A stretch of 30,004 nt of DNA from Streptomyces sp. MMG1533. Lineage in GTDB: Bacteria > Actinomycetota > Actinomycetes > Streptomycetales > Streptomycetaceae. Made by a program: the position numbers and the translations under genes. The stretch covers positions 1-30,004 of the forward strand of contig NZ_LGDG01000014.1 of NCBI RefSeq assembly GCF_001279775.1, given 5' to 3'. The notes beneath the pieces were generated by a model that saw only the letters and a list, made by a program, of their open reading frames with translations, did not search any database and was not told where the DNA came from. Positions 1 through 8,548 of this stretch are shown piece by piece. The number at the start of each line of letters is the position of its first letter. Position 1 is the first letter of the stretch.

Positions 1-67
1 ACCGGATGCGTCCCGCGGGGATGTCGAGGACGGCGGAGACCGGGGCGGGGGTGTCGAACTTCTGCAT
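1..67 (-). CDS. DUF4097 family protein, N-terminal fragment cut by window edge
   Basis: The minus strand reads an ATG at 67-65 and about 22 codons beginning MQKFDTPAPVSAVLDIPAG before the window ends. A GGAGAA ribosome binding site lies a few bases upstream (about 73-78), which fixes the start. The opening 'QKFDTPAPxxAVLDIPAGRIR' is, as I know the family, the usual N-terminus of actinobacterial DUF4097 beta-propeller-like proteins; their role is unclear and they often sit beside a small regulator gene. Here the upstream neighbour is an IS630 remnant, so any original divergent partner appears to be lost. Only the first 22 residues are visible, so the call rests on one conserved stretch. Confidence 0.6.
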   Translation of the reverse strand, partial: MQKFDTPAPVSAVLDIPAGRIR

Positions 68-110
68 GGTGTTCTCCTGCGGCTCGTTGTTTCTGATGCT
101 GGAAACGCTA

Positions 111-237
111 CGTTGCATTCAAGAATCCTTCAACGTATTCGTTGCGTCTATCCATCATCACTGCAGGTGAGCGCCGGAAAAGTGTTGCAATCGTCTTCGA
201 CGTTAACGCAACGACGGCCAATTGTTCGTTGCAATGG
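111..237. promoter_or_regulatory. Cluster of GTTGC/GCAAC repeats upstream of the DUF4097 gene
   Basis: This AT-richer stretch holds at least five copies of a CGTTGC-type element in both orientations: CGTTGCATT at 111, CAACGTATTCGTTG (a 5-4-5 perfect inverted repeat) at 131-144, GTTGCAA at 184-190, GCAACG at 208-213 and CGTTGCAA at 227-234. The last two form an inverted pair 13 bases apart. The position 45-170 bp ahead of the DUF4097 start fits an operator array. Which protein binds it is unknown; no regulator gene survives next to it. Confidence 0.4.
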
Positions 238-1123
238 ATTGAAGGTGAACGCTATGTAGCGCGCAGCGCGCAGCGGCCAGACGGTCGATGGATCTTTGGC
301 TGCGGTGGGAGGAGCCGTTGTCGACGATCCAGAAGACGCGTTTCGCGCCGGCGTAGGGCTCTTGGGTCATGACCTGCTCGACCAGGCTCATGAACGGCAC
401 AATGCCGGTCTTCGGCTCGCAGCGGCCGAAGACTGTCGCGCGGCGGACGTCGTAGGCGGCCTAGCAGGCCAGGGCGCCGCCGCGGCCGTACTCGTGACTG
501 ACGCGCATCGCCCGGGCCTGGCCCGGGGCGAGCGTCGGGCGGCAGCGGCAGCGGGCCTGGATGGAGGTCTTCTCGTCGCTGGAGATGACGTACTCGTCGG
601 GGTTGAGCAGGATGCCCTCGAAAGTGCGGGCGTACAGGTCCAGTGTCTGCTGGGCCTTGGCGCGGAAGTCCGGGGCGCGGATGAAGAGGCAGGACCGGTG
701 CTGCCAGGACTCGAGCGTGTCCTGGTGTAGCCAGCGGCGCACGGTGGACGTTGAGACGGTGCCGGTGATCCCGCGCACGGTCAGTTCGTCGGCCAGTTCC
801 GGGCAGGACCGGCGCGACGAGGGCGTGCCGGTCTCGGCGGGGAGTTGGCAGGCCAGGGCCTTGGCCCCGGCGACCTGTACGGAGGTGAAGCGGGCGGGAC
901 GCCCGGAGCGTTCACGGTCGGCCAGGGCCGGCAGTCCGCCGTCGGCGAACCGGCAGCGCCAAGAACGCACCGTATCCACATGCACGTGCACTTCGGGGGC
1001 TATCCGGGCGGCGTTGGCCCGGCCGCGTGCCGCCGGCAGCACGACGCTGGCGCGCTGTCGCGCCTGGTGCGGTGTCCTGTGGCCGTAAGCCAGCTTCATG
1101 AGCCGATGGCGTTCGGAGGCGAT
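203..1123 (-). pseudogene. IS630-family transposase remnant (amber stop, both ends lost)
   Basis: The frame encodes an N-terminal helix-turn-helix region (VDTVRSWRCRFADGGLPAL), then a DDE domain with the first aspartate in ISSDEKTSIQARC and the second in FWIVDNGSSHR. An in-frame TAG at 461-463 splits the protein; the frame is unchanged across it, and AAYDVRRATVFGRC resumes directly after. Homology stops near 270, just after RSIDRL, before the third catalytic residue (the Glu in the family's HASWLNQxE motif), so the C-terminus is missing. Upstream of ATG 1097-1099 the frame still reads IASERHRL, then meets TGA at 1124-1126, so the true start is gone as well. No terminal inverted repeats were recognised. 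It cannot be active. Confidence 0.8.
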
Positions 1124-1126
1124 TCA

Positions 1127-1384
1127 CACGATGGGCACGGCGGGTCGGGTTGGCACGGAAGCGGGCAGCCGATCTTGCGGGGGCAGCGGCGGACACCCTG
1201 CGGCACCGGTGGTTCCGTGTCCTGGGACGGCATGCCCACACCCCAGGCGCTGCGACCGAGTTGAGGACCATCCCATTGCCCGCACCACCGCGGTCCACCA
1301 AGACGCCCGCGCCCAACGGCTGACCGGCCACGCCTGCGCCCACAGGCGTCATGCATCGGCTTGCCTTGACGCTGGGGTCAATGT
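1127..1384. other. Unassigned stretch between IS630 remnant and PucR fragment
   Basis: I recognise no gene here. Open frames exist on both strands, as expected for this GC content, but none shows a known motif or a convincing ribosome binding site. It lies between two truncated genes and is probably leftover sequence from the rearrangement that removed the body of the PucR gene. Confidence 0.4.
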
Positions 1385-1552
1385 CTACTCGTCTTCGCGT
1401 ACCGCCGCTGAGAGGGCGACGGGAATACGCGTGGGACTTGGCCGAGCGGCGACGACCTGGGGCTGTCCGGCGGCCAGGACGGGAAGGGCCAGGACGTCGG
1501 CGACGGTGAGCGCGCGGGTCTGCCCATGGCCGGCCGGGTGGTTGTCGTTCAC
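1385..1552 (-). pseudogene. PucR-family regulator, N-terminal stub only
   Basis: A GTG at 1552-1550 follows GGAGAG at about 1556-1561 and opens a frame with LTVADVLALPVLAAGQPQVVA at residues 15-35. This matches the start of the PucR N-terminal domain, in which such regulators begin with TVADVLxLPVLxxGxPxVVAG. Homology ends near 1448; the remaining 19 codons to the stop are unrelated, and the GGDEF-like and C-terminal helix-turn-helix regions of the usual 500-plus-residue protein are absent. It is divergent from the gabT-like gene, where a PucR regulator of GABA or nitrogen catabolism is commonly found. The stub cannot bind DNA, so the neighbouring module has lost its local regulator. Confidence 0.6.
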
Positions 1553-1800
1553 GGTCTCTCCATCGGGTCCCTCGCTCGAGCACGGCTCATCGCCCGGGAG
1601 TGTCCGGCCACTGTGACAAGCATGGCTGACCTGTGCAAGAGCGGTCCGTGAGCGATCGACACCCGGCATGCCCCCGATGAGGCTGACACAGCGTCCGGAT
1701 GTCGCGGCCCGACCGGACAGATCGCACGTTGGCGCACCCCTGGTCCGCGGAGATGCTCGGGATACCGCAGCAGACCGAACACCGAGGCCGGGAGACGAAC
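1553..1800. promoter_or_regulatory. Divergent promoter region, pucR stub / gabT-like gene
   Basis: These 248 bases separate two divergent starts and should hold both promoters and any PucR operator. I could not assign clear -10/-35 boxes. GGGAGA at about 1789-1794 is the ribosome binding site for the plus-strand ATG at 1801. Confidence 0.35.
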
Positions 1801-3050
1801 ATGACCGCACTGTCGCCGCACCTTCGCCAGGCCACGCCCGTGGTGGCGGTCCGGGGCGAGGGCGTCCACCTCTACGGCGAGGACACCTCGACTTCACCGC
1901 CGGCATCGGCGTCACCAGCACTGGGCACTGCCACCCGAAGGTCGTGGCGGCGGCGCAGGAGCAGGTGGGCACGCTGGTGCACGGCCAGTACACGACGGTC
2001 ATGCACCAGCCGCTGCGGCAGCTCGTCGAGAAGCTGGGCGAAGTGCTGCCGGCCGGGCTGGACAGCCTGTTCTTCACCAACTCCGGCAGTGAGGCGGTCG
2101 AGGCGGCGCTGCGGCTGGCCCGTCAGGCCACCGGCCGCCCCAACGTCATCGTCTGCCACGGCGGCTTCCACGGCCGTACGGTGGCCGCCGCCTCCATGAC
2201 GACGTCCGGCACCCGCTTCCGGTCCGGCTTCTCCCCGCTGATGAGCGGTGTGGTCGTCACCCCGTTCCCGTCGGCCTATCGCTACGGCTGGGACGAGGAG
2301 ACCGCGACCCGCTTCGCTCTCCAGGAGCTCGACTACACCCTCCAGACGATCTCCTCGCCCGCCGACACGGCCGCGATCATCGTCGAGCCGGTGCTCGGGG
2401 AGGGCGGCTACGTGCCCGCCACCCGCGCCTTCATGGAAGGACTGCGGGAGCGTGCGGACCGCCACGGCTTCCTCCTCATCCTCGACGAGGTGCAGACCGG
2501 CGTCGGCCGCACCGGCCGCTTCTGGGGCCACGACCACTTCGGCGTCACCCCGGACATCCTCGTCACCGCCAAGGGCCTGGCCAGCGGCTTCCCGCTGTCC
2601 GGCATCGCCGCCTCCGAGGAGCTGATGGCCAAGGCGTGGCCGGGCTCGCAGGGCGGCACGTACGGCGCCAACGCCGTGGCCTGCGCGGCGGCCGTCGCCA
2701 CCCTCGACGTCGTACGGGACGAGAAGCTCGTCGAGAACGCCGAGGCGATGGGCAAGCGGCTGCGGCACGGCCTGGAGTCGGTGGCCGACCGCACGCCGGC
2801 CATCGGGGACGTGCGCGGACTCGGGCTGATGCTGGCCACCGAGTTCGTCACCGAGGACGGCGGCCCCGACCCGGAGACCGCCGCCCGCGTGGCCGTCGAC
2901 GAGGGCCTGCTCCTGCTGCTGTGCGGCGCATGGAACCAGGTCGTACGGATGATCCCGGCGCTCGTCATCGACGAGACGGCGGTGGACGAGGGCCTCCAGG
3001 CGTGGGCGGCCGCGGTGGCGACCGGCACATCAGGAGCGGCACGGCGATGA
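1801..3050 (+). pseudogene. GabT-like class III aminotransferase, frameshifted near codon 28
   Basis: PLP-dependent class III aminotransferase of the 4-aminobutyrate aminotransferase type, which would move an omega-amino group to 2-oxoglutarate. ATG 1801 with GGGAGA upstream starts a frame reading MTALSPHLRQATPVVAVRG through YGED. At about 1884 the homology jumps to another frame, continuing HLDFTAGIGVTSTGHCHP. The shift equals a loss of 1 (or 4, 7...) bases relative to the expected coding sequence. The rest is intact: NSGSEAVEAALRLAR, the ILDEVQTGVGRTG loop, and the PLP lysine in VTAKGLASGFP (codon 2571). The end overlaps the next start as ATGA. If the shift is real the protein is lost; a sequencing error is the alternative. 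The exact substrate is inferred from the neighbouring GabD-like gene. Confidence 0.75.
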
Positions 3051-5950
3051 CGGGCAACACCACGGGCCTGGAGCCGCTGGTCGCCCGGCTCACCGAGACC
3101 GCTCCCGGCCTGCGAGTGGAGACCGGCCCGGGCTCCACCGGTCCCTACGCCTACGACGCCTCCAACTACCGGGTCCCGCCGAGGGCCGTGGTGTTCCCCC
3201 GCAGCGCCGACGACGTGGTCGCGGTGGTGCGGGCCTGCCGGGAGGCGGGCGTGCCCATCACCGCGCGCGGCGGCGGCACGAGCATGGCCGGCAACGCGGT
3301 CGGGCCGGGTGTGGTCCTGGACTTCTCCCGGTACATGAACCGGATCCTGGACATCGACCCGGTGGCACGCACCGCGCGAGTCGAGGCCGGGGTGATCCTG
3401 GACGCGCTGCGCGACGCGGGCACCCCGCACGGACTCACCTTCGGCCCCGACCCCTCCTCGCACAGCCGCTGCACCCTCGGCGGCATGATCGGCAATGACG
3501 CGTGCGGAAACCGGTCGGTGCGGCACGGGCGTACCAGTACGCACATCGAGGCGCTGGAGATCGTGACGGCCGACGGCGTGCGCGCCGTCGCCGACGGCTC
3601 GGGCCTGCACGCGGCCGACCCGAACGACACGGAGGCGGTCCGTCGGCTCGCCCGCCACACAGCGGACATCCGAGGCCTGATCGGCGCCAACCTGGCGCCG
3701 ATCCGCACCGAGCTGGGCCGCGTTCCCCGTCAGGTCTCCGGCTACCAACTGCACCACCTGTTGCCCGAGCACGGCTTCGACCTGGCCCGCGCTCTGGTGG
3801 GCACCGAAGGCTCCTGTGCGGTCGTCACCGCCGCGACGGTCCGCCTGGTGGCCACCGCACAGGCTTCCACACTCCTGACGCTCGGCTACGACGACGTCGT
3901 CGACGCCGCCGAGGACGTCGCCGAAATCCTGCGCTGGAACCCCACCGCCGTGGAGGGCATGGACGAGGCCATCGTCGCCACCATGCGCGCCCGTCGCGGC
4001 CCGGCCTCGGTGACAGGACTGCCCGAGGGGCGGGCCTGGCTGTACGTCGAACTCGACGGTGACGACCAGGCGGCGGTCGACGCCCGTGCCGCCGAACTGC
4101 TCGACGTGCTCAGGGCCCAGGGCCGGATGACCGGCGGACGGGTCGTGCAGAGCCCTGCCGAACGTCGTTCGCTGTGGCGGGTCCGCGAGGACGGGGCCGG
4201 GCTCGCCGCCCGCCTGGTGGACGGCGGGGAGTCGTGGCCGGGATGGGAGGACGCGGCGGTCGCGCCCGAGGACCTGGCCGCCTACCTGCGGGACTTCCGC
4301 AAGCTGCTGGCCTCCCACGGCCTGACCGGGGTGCTGTACGGCCACTTCGGCGCGGGCTGTGTGCACGTGCGCATCGACTTCGACCTCGCCACGGACGCCG
4401 GCCGGGCCGCGACCCGCCGCTTTCTCGGCGAGGCGGCCGCGCTCGTGGTCTCGCACGGCGGCTCGCTGTCGGGCGAGCACGGGGACGGGCGGGCTCGCGG
4501 TGAGCTGCTGGCGGTCATGTACAGCCACCGGATGATCCAGACGTTCGCCGCCTTCAAGGAGATCTTCGACCCCGAGGGGCTGCTCAACCCCGGCGTCATC
4601 GTGGCCCCGGCCCGACTCGACGCCGACCTCGCGCTGCACACGCCCGCCGACGTGCTGCCCGTCGAGAGCCTCTTCTCCTTCCCGCACGACGAGGACGGCT
4701 TCGCCGGCGCGGTAGGCCGCTGCGTCGGCGTCGGCCGCTGCCGCAGCGACGCGGGCGGCGTGATGTGTCCCAGCTACCGGGCCACCGGGGACGAGACCGA
4801 CTCGACCCGGGGCCGGGCCCGGCTGCTCCAGGAGATGGTGCGGGGCGATCTCGTCCAGGACGGGTGGCGGTCGACGGAGGTGCGCGACGCCCTCGACCTG
4901 TGTCTGTCCTGCAAGGCGTGCTCCAGCGACTGCCCGGTCGGCGTCGACATGGCCACGTACAAGGCGGAGTTCCTGCACCAGCACTACAAGGGCAGGATCC
5001 GGCCCCGCTCCCACTACTCGCTGGGCTGGCTGCCGCTGACCTCGGCCCTCGCCGGATTCGCCGCCCGCCCGATCAACGCGCTGCTGCGCGGACCGGTCGG
5101 CAAGCTGCTCGCCCGGCTCGGCGGCGTGACCACGAAGCGCCGGATCCCGGCCTTCGCCTCCCGGCACGCGCTCCGCAAGGCCCTGCGCGGCGCGAAGACC
5201 GGCGAACCGGCGAAGGCCCTGCTCTTCGTCGACAGCTTCACTCGCGCCTTCCGCCCCGAGGTGGCGGGCGCCGCGAGCCGCGTGCTCGCCGACGCCGGCA
5301 TCCCCTGCACGGCCAAGGACGGCCTGTGCTGTGGCCTGACCTGGGTCAGCACCGGGCAGCTGTCCACCGCCCGCCGCATCATGGCCCGTACGGTCGCCCA
5401 CCTGGACAACGGCGACGACCGGCCCATCATCGTGGCCGAACCCAGCTGTGCCGCCGCCCTCAAGCGTGACGTGCCCGAACTGCTCGGCACGGACGCCGCC
5501 CAGCGCGTCGCGGCCCGCGTCCACACCCTCACCGGCGCCCTGACCGACCTGGCCGCGCCGGACTGGACCCCGCCGGAGCTGCCGGCCCAAGTCGTCCTGC
5601 AGACCCACTGCCACGAGTACGCCACCTTCAAGGGCCGCCACCCCCGCGACCTGCTCGGCCGCCTCGGCGTACGGAAGGTCGACGAGGCCGAAGGCTGCTG
5701 CGGACTCGCCGGGAACTTCGGCTTCGAAGAGCAGCACTACGACACCTCGATGGCCGTCGCCGACCTGGCACTGAAGCCACGCCTCGACGGCATCCACGCC
5801 ATCGAGGGGGCCATGCCGACGGTCGTGGTGGCCGACGGTTTCAGCTGCGCCACCCAGATCGACCACCTCGCCGGTGACCGGGGCATCCGGGCCCTGCACC
5901 TTGCGGAACTGCTCGACCCCACCGCCGATCAACCAGGAGGAACCCCATGA
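3047..5950 (+). CDS. FAD-binding and 4Fe-4S oxidoreductase (D-2-hydroxyacid dehydrogenase type)
   Basis: A 967-residue protein joining a GlcD/Dld-like FAD domain to an iron-sulfur and CCG-domain tail. Residues about 45-190 form the FAD-binding part (PRAVVFPRSADDVVAVVRAC, then ARGGGTSMAGNAVG), followed by the FAD-oxidase C-terminal domain with GSLSGEHGDGRARGEL near 475. Two ferredoxin-like clusters follow: CVGVGRCR...CP near 560 and CLSCKACSSDCP near 620. CCG motifs sit at about 758 (DGLCCGLTW) and 881 (EGCCGLAGNFG). This order is that of the YdiJ / D-2-hydroxyglutarate dehydrogenase group, which passes electrons from a 2-hydroxyacid to the respiratory chain. ATGA overlaps on both sides show translational coupling to the gabT- and gabD-like genes. 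I infer a role in regenerating 2-oxoglutarate or in oxidising a hydroxyacid by-product. It appears intact although both partners are broken. Confidence 0.85.
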   Translation: MTGNTTGLEPLVARLTETAPGLRVETGPGSTGPYAYDASNYRVPPRAVVFPRSADDVVAVVRACREAGVPITARGGGTSMAGNAVGPGVVLDFSRYMNRILDIDPVARTARVEAGVILDALRDAGTPHGLTFGPDPSSHSRCTLGGMIGNDACGNRSVRHGRTSTHIEALEIVTADGVRAVADGSGLHAADPNDTEAVRRLARHTADIRGLIGANLAPIRTELGRVPRQVSGYQLHHLLPEHGFDLARALVGTEGSCAVVTAATVRLVATAQASTLLTLGYDDVVDAAEDVAEILRWNPTAVEGMDEAIVATMRARRGPASVTGLPEGRAWLYVELDGDDQAAVDARAAELLDVLRAQGRMTGGRVVQSPAERRSLWRVREDGAGLAARLVDGGESWPGWEDAAVAPEDLAAYLRDFRKLLASHGLTGVLYGHFGAGCVHVRIDFDLATDAGRAATRRFLGEAAALVVSHGGSLSGEHGDGRARGELLAVMYSHRMIQTFAAFKEIFDPEGLLNPGVIVAPARLDADLALHTPADVLPVESLFSFPHDEDGFAGAVGRCVGVGRCRSDAGGVMCPSYRATGDETDSTRGRARLLQEMVRGDLVQDGWRSTEVRDALDLCLSCKACSSDCPVGVDMATYKAEFLHQHYKGRIRPRSHYSLGWLPLTSALAGFAARPINALLRGPVGKLLARLGGVTTKRRIPAFASRHALRKALRGAKTGEPAKALLFVDSFTRAFRPEVAGAASRVLADAGIPCTAKDGLCCGLTWVSTGQLSTARRIMARTVAHLDNGDDRPIIVAEPSCAAALKRDVPELLGTDAAQRVAARVHTLTGALTDLAAPDWTPPELPAQVVLQTHCHEYATFKGRHPRDLLGRLGVRKVDEAEGCCGLAGNFGFEEQHYDTSMAVADLALKPRLDGIHAIEGAMPTVVVADGFSCATQIDHLAGDRGIRALHLAELLDPTADQPGGTP

Positions 5951-7397
5951 CCGACACACCCACGCAGTTGTTCATCGGCGGGGCGTGGGCGGACGCCGCG
6001 GACGGCGCCACCATGCCCGTGGACGACCCGGCGACCGGTGAGGTCCTCTGCCACGTCGCCGACGCCGGCGCCAAGGACGCCCAGCGCGCGGAGGAGGCGG
6101 CCGTCCGGGCGCAGGAGGAGTGGGCCCGTACGGCGCCCCGGGTCCGCAGCGAGATCCTGCGCCGGGCGTACGAGATCATCGTCGAGCGCACCGACGAGCT
6201 GGCCCACCTGATGACGGCCGAGATGGGCAAGCCCCTGGCCGAGGCCAGGGGAGAGGTGGCGTACGCGGCGGAGTTCTTCCGCTGGTTCTCCGAGGAGGCC
6301 GTGCGCATCGAGGGCGGCAACGGTGTCCTGCCCGACGGCCGCAACCGCATGCTGCTCTCCCGCCGCCCGGTCGGCCCCTGTCTGCTGATCACCCCCTGGA
6401 ACTTCCCGCTGGCCATGGGCACCCGCTGGGCACCCGCAAGGTCGGCCCGGCGATCGCGGCCGGCTGCACGATGATCCTCAAGCCTGCCCCGCAGACCCCG
6501 CTGTCCAGCCTTGCCCTCGCCGGGATCCTCAAGGAGGCCGGTCTGCCGGACGGCGTGCTGAACGTCGTCACCACCTCCCGTGCGGGGGAGGTGTGCGAAC
6601 CGCTCCTGCGCGGCGGGCGGATTCGCAAGCTCTCCTTCACCGGCTCCACCAACGTCGGACGCCTGCTGCTCGCCCAGTGCGCGGAGGCGGTCGTGCGAAC
6701 CTCAATGGAGCTGGGCGGGAACGCGCCGTTCATCGTCTTCGAGGACGCCGACCTGGACAAGGCGGTCGACGGTGCGATGGTCGCCAAGATGCGCAACATG
6801 GGCGAGGCCTGCACCGCCGCCAACCGCTTCTTCGTCCACAGCTCCGTGGCGGAGGAGTTCGGGCGGCGTCTGGCCGAGCGCATGGGCGCGCTGGTCGTGG
6901 GCCCCGGAACCCGGGACGGCGTCGACGTCGGCCCGCTGATCGACCGGACCGGCCGGGCCAAGGTCGAGGACCTGGTCGCCGACGCGGTGGAGCGCGGTGC
7001 CCGGGTGCTCGTCGGCGGCCGTACGCCCGAGGGACCGGGCTGCTTCTACCCGCCGACCGTGCTCGCGGACGTCGCCTCCGACAGCCGCCTGATGGACACG
7101 GAGATCTTCGGCCCGGTCGCGGCGATCCTCACCTTCGACGACGAGGACGAGGTGATCCGCCGGGCCAACGACACCCCCTGGGGCCTCGTCGGCTACGTCT
7201 TCACCGAGGGCCTGGACCGCGCCCTGCGGGTCAGCGAGCGTCTGGAGGTCGGCATGGTGGGCCTCAACACCGGCCTCGTCTCCAACCCGGCCGCCCCCTT
7301 CGGCGGGGTCAAGCAGTCCGGGCTGGGTCGCGAGGGCGGCCGGGTGGGGATCGAGGAGTTCCTGGAGTACCAGTACCTGGCGGTGCCCGTGCGGTGA
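5947..7397 (+). pseudogene. GabD-like aldehyde dehydrogenase, frameshifted by 11-bp duplication
   Basis: NAD(P)-dependent aldehyde dehydrogenase of the succinate-semialdehyde dehydrogenase type. The first frame (ATG 5947, AGGAGG just upstream) covers the N-terminus to ITPWNFPLAMGTR. Homology then moves to another frame at GTRKVGPAIAAGCTMILKPA and runs to the C-terminus, with the catalytic Glu in SMELGGNAP and Cys in NMGEACTAANRFF. The cause is visible: an exact 11-bp tandem repeat at 6416-6437. Removing one unit restores MGTRKVGP and a normal 479-residue enzyme. It would complete a GABA-to-succinate route with the upstream aminotransferase. ATGA overlap places it in the same operon. Replication slippage is the likely origin; an assembly artefact is possible. 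Confidence 0.85.
6416..6437 (+). repeat. Exact 11-bp tandem duplication inside the GabD-like gene
   Basis: TGGGCACCCGC occurs twice, head to tail, at 6416-6426 and 6427-6437. Its length is not a multiple of three, so it moves the aldehyde dehydrogenase frame at residue 160. Deleting either copy gives the expected family sequence without any other change. Confidence 0.95.
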
Positions 7398-7470
7398 CGG
7401 CGGCGCTCCTGTCCTGACAAACGCCCCATCGCGCACCGCGCGGGCCACCCCGTGCCCGAAGCTTCCGCCT

Positions 7471-8241
7471 TCAGCGCAGGTGGCGGGCGGTGATCTCCGC
7501 CGCCGTCTCGGTCACGAGTCGCCCCAGCTCGGCGAGTCGGCGGGGCTCGAAGCGGGAGTCGGGCAGGGAGATTGCCACGGCGGCCAGCGGGACGCCGTCA
7601 CCGTCCAGGACGGGGGCCGCGATGGCGCAGACCCCCTTGAGGTACTGGTTGTGGTTGACGGCGTAGCCACGCTCCCGGACCCGCTGGAGCTCTGTGCGCA
7701 GCTCCTTGGGGTCGGTGATGGTCTCCTCGCCGTACCCCTCGAACGTGCCCGATGCGAACTCGTCGACCGCGGGATGCGGGAGATGGGCGAGGATCGCGTG
7801 TCCGGCGGCCGTGGCGTGCAGAGGTGAGGTGTCGCCGATGGTGTGGAAGGTCCGTACGGCGTGGTCGCAGTCGACGCGGTCGACGACGACCATGCTGTGC
7901 AGCGCGTCGGGCACCGAGAGATGGATGGTCTCGTTCACCGTGTCTCGGAGGCGGATCATGGGGTCGCGGGCGGCGGCGAACAGGCTGGAGCCCTGGAGGG
8001 CGGCGGGTCGTACGGCCAGTACCCGGGCGCCGATCTCCCAGCGGGTGGTGCCGATCTCCCAGCGGGTGGTGTCCTTGCGGTTGGCCCGGAGCCAGCCCGC
8101 CTCGTTGAGGGTGACCAGGGTGCGCTGGACGGTCGACTTCGGAAGTCCGAAGAGCTTCGTCAATTCCCCGACGGTGACTGGCTGATGCTGGGCGACCGCC
8201 TCCAGGATGCGCAGTGACCTGGTGACGCTCTTCATTTCCAT
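7471..8241 (-). CDS. IclR-family transcriptional regulator (copy 1)
   Basis: A 256-residue regulator with an N-terminal winged helix-turn-helix (residues about 5-60; VTVGELTKLFGLPKSTVQRTL is the HTH) and an IclR effector domain (DTVNETIHLSVPD, VDRVDCDHAVR, GDTSPLHATAAGHAILA, GVCAIAAPVLDGDGVPLAAVAIS). ATG 8241-8239 is preferred; a second in-frame ATG lies two codons later. Residues 58-71 contain TTRWEIG twice because of a 21-bp in-frame duplication, which lengthens the linker between the two domains by seven residues compared with copy 2. It is the only copy with an open frame, so it is the likely controller of the operon beginning at 9574. Its effector is unknown; IclR regulators commonly sense carboxylic acids. 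Confidence 0.88.
   Translation of the reverse strand: MEMKSVTRSLRILEAVAQHQPVTVGELTKLFGLPKSTVQRTLVTLNEAGWLRANRKDTTRWEIGTTRWEIGARVLAVRPAALQGSSLFAAARDPMIRLRDTVNETIHLSVPDALHSMVVVDRVDCDHAVRTFHTIGDTSPLHATAAGHAILAHLPHPAVDEFASGTFEGYGEETITDPKELRTELQRVRERGYAVNHNQYLKGVCAIAAPVLDGDGVPLAAVAISLPDSRFEPRRLAELGRLVTETAAEITARHLR
8029..8070 (-). repeat. Exact 21-bp tandem duplication in iclR copy 1
   Basis: The unit at 8029-8049 is repeated exactly at 8050-8070. It encodes TTRWEIG on the minus strand and keeps the frame. Copy 2 of the regulator has this unit only once (about 9107-9127), so the duplication arose after the genes duplicated. Confidence 0.95.
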
Positions 8242-8321
8242 CCGGTGCCCCCGTCAGTCGTGTGTCTTCGTCGTGCGCATCTGTTGACTCCCCTCCGGAG
8301 CCTGAGCATGATCCGTGCCGG

Positions 8322-8350
8322 ATTTTAGCATGGCGTTCCACCATATGGCA
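8322..8350 (-). promoter_or_regulatory. Promoter and probable IclR operator of iclR copy 1
   Basis: On the minus strand, TGCCAT (8350-8345), a 17-base spacer and TAAAAT (8327-8322) form a promoter. The spacer region includes the palindrome CCATATGG (8341-8348) and GTGGAAC. The same arrangement, with TATAAT, is present upstream of copy 2, while the surrounding leader sequence has diverged. Conservation of this block against its background suggests a shared operator and autoregulation. Confidence 0.55.
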
Positions 8351-8467
8351 TAGGGGAAGGGTCCGATGACCTTAGCGGCGATGGGCGGTGAGAGTGCGTT
8401 GACCCCGTCCCATGCGGAGCGGTCGCCCCTGCTCGGCGCCCTCCCTCATGACGGCCGTTCTGGCATA

Positions 8468-8517
8468 CGGCGAGGGCCGGCCCGCACGCTCCGACGCGTG
8501 CGAGCCGGCCCTCGCCG
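8468..8517 (-). terminator. Strong hairpin terminator between the two iclR copies
   Basis: A 14-bp perfect stem (8468-8481 with 8504-8517) continues, after one C-A mismatch, into six more pairs (8483-8488 with 8497-8502) around an 8-base loop. It begins about 30 bases past the stop of iclR copy 2 and would end its transcript before copy 1's promoter. There is no T-tract, as is usual in this group. Confidence 0.7.
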
Positions 8518-8548
8518 GTCGGGGCCGTCTTGGGCCACCGCCCCTCTG

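Noticed and set aside
1668..1883. An N-terminal extension of the aminotransferase frame upstream of the shift point
   Set aside because: The translated part before 1884 has no similarity to the family, whereas the other frame from ATG 1801 has the right N-terminus and ribosome binding site.
2408..5959. A 1183-residue open frame on the minus strand
   Set aside because: It is antisense to the clearly conserved FAD/Fe-S oxidoreductase and the aminotransferase, shows no family motif, and arises from high GC at third codon positions.
6400..6450. Programmed ribosomal frameshifting in the GabD-like gene
   Set aside because: An exact 11-bp tandem repeat explains the shift, and no slippery heptamer or downstream pseudoknot is seen.
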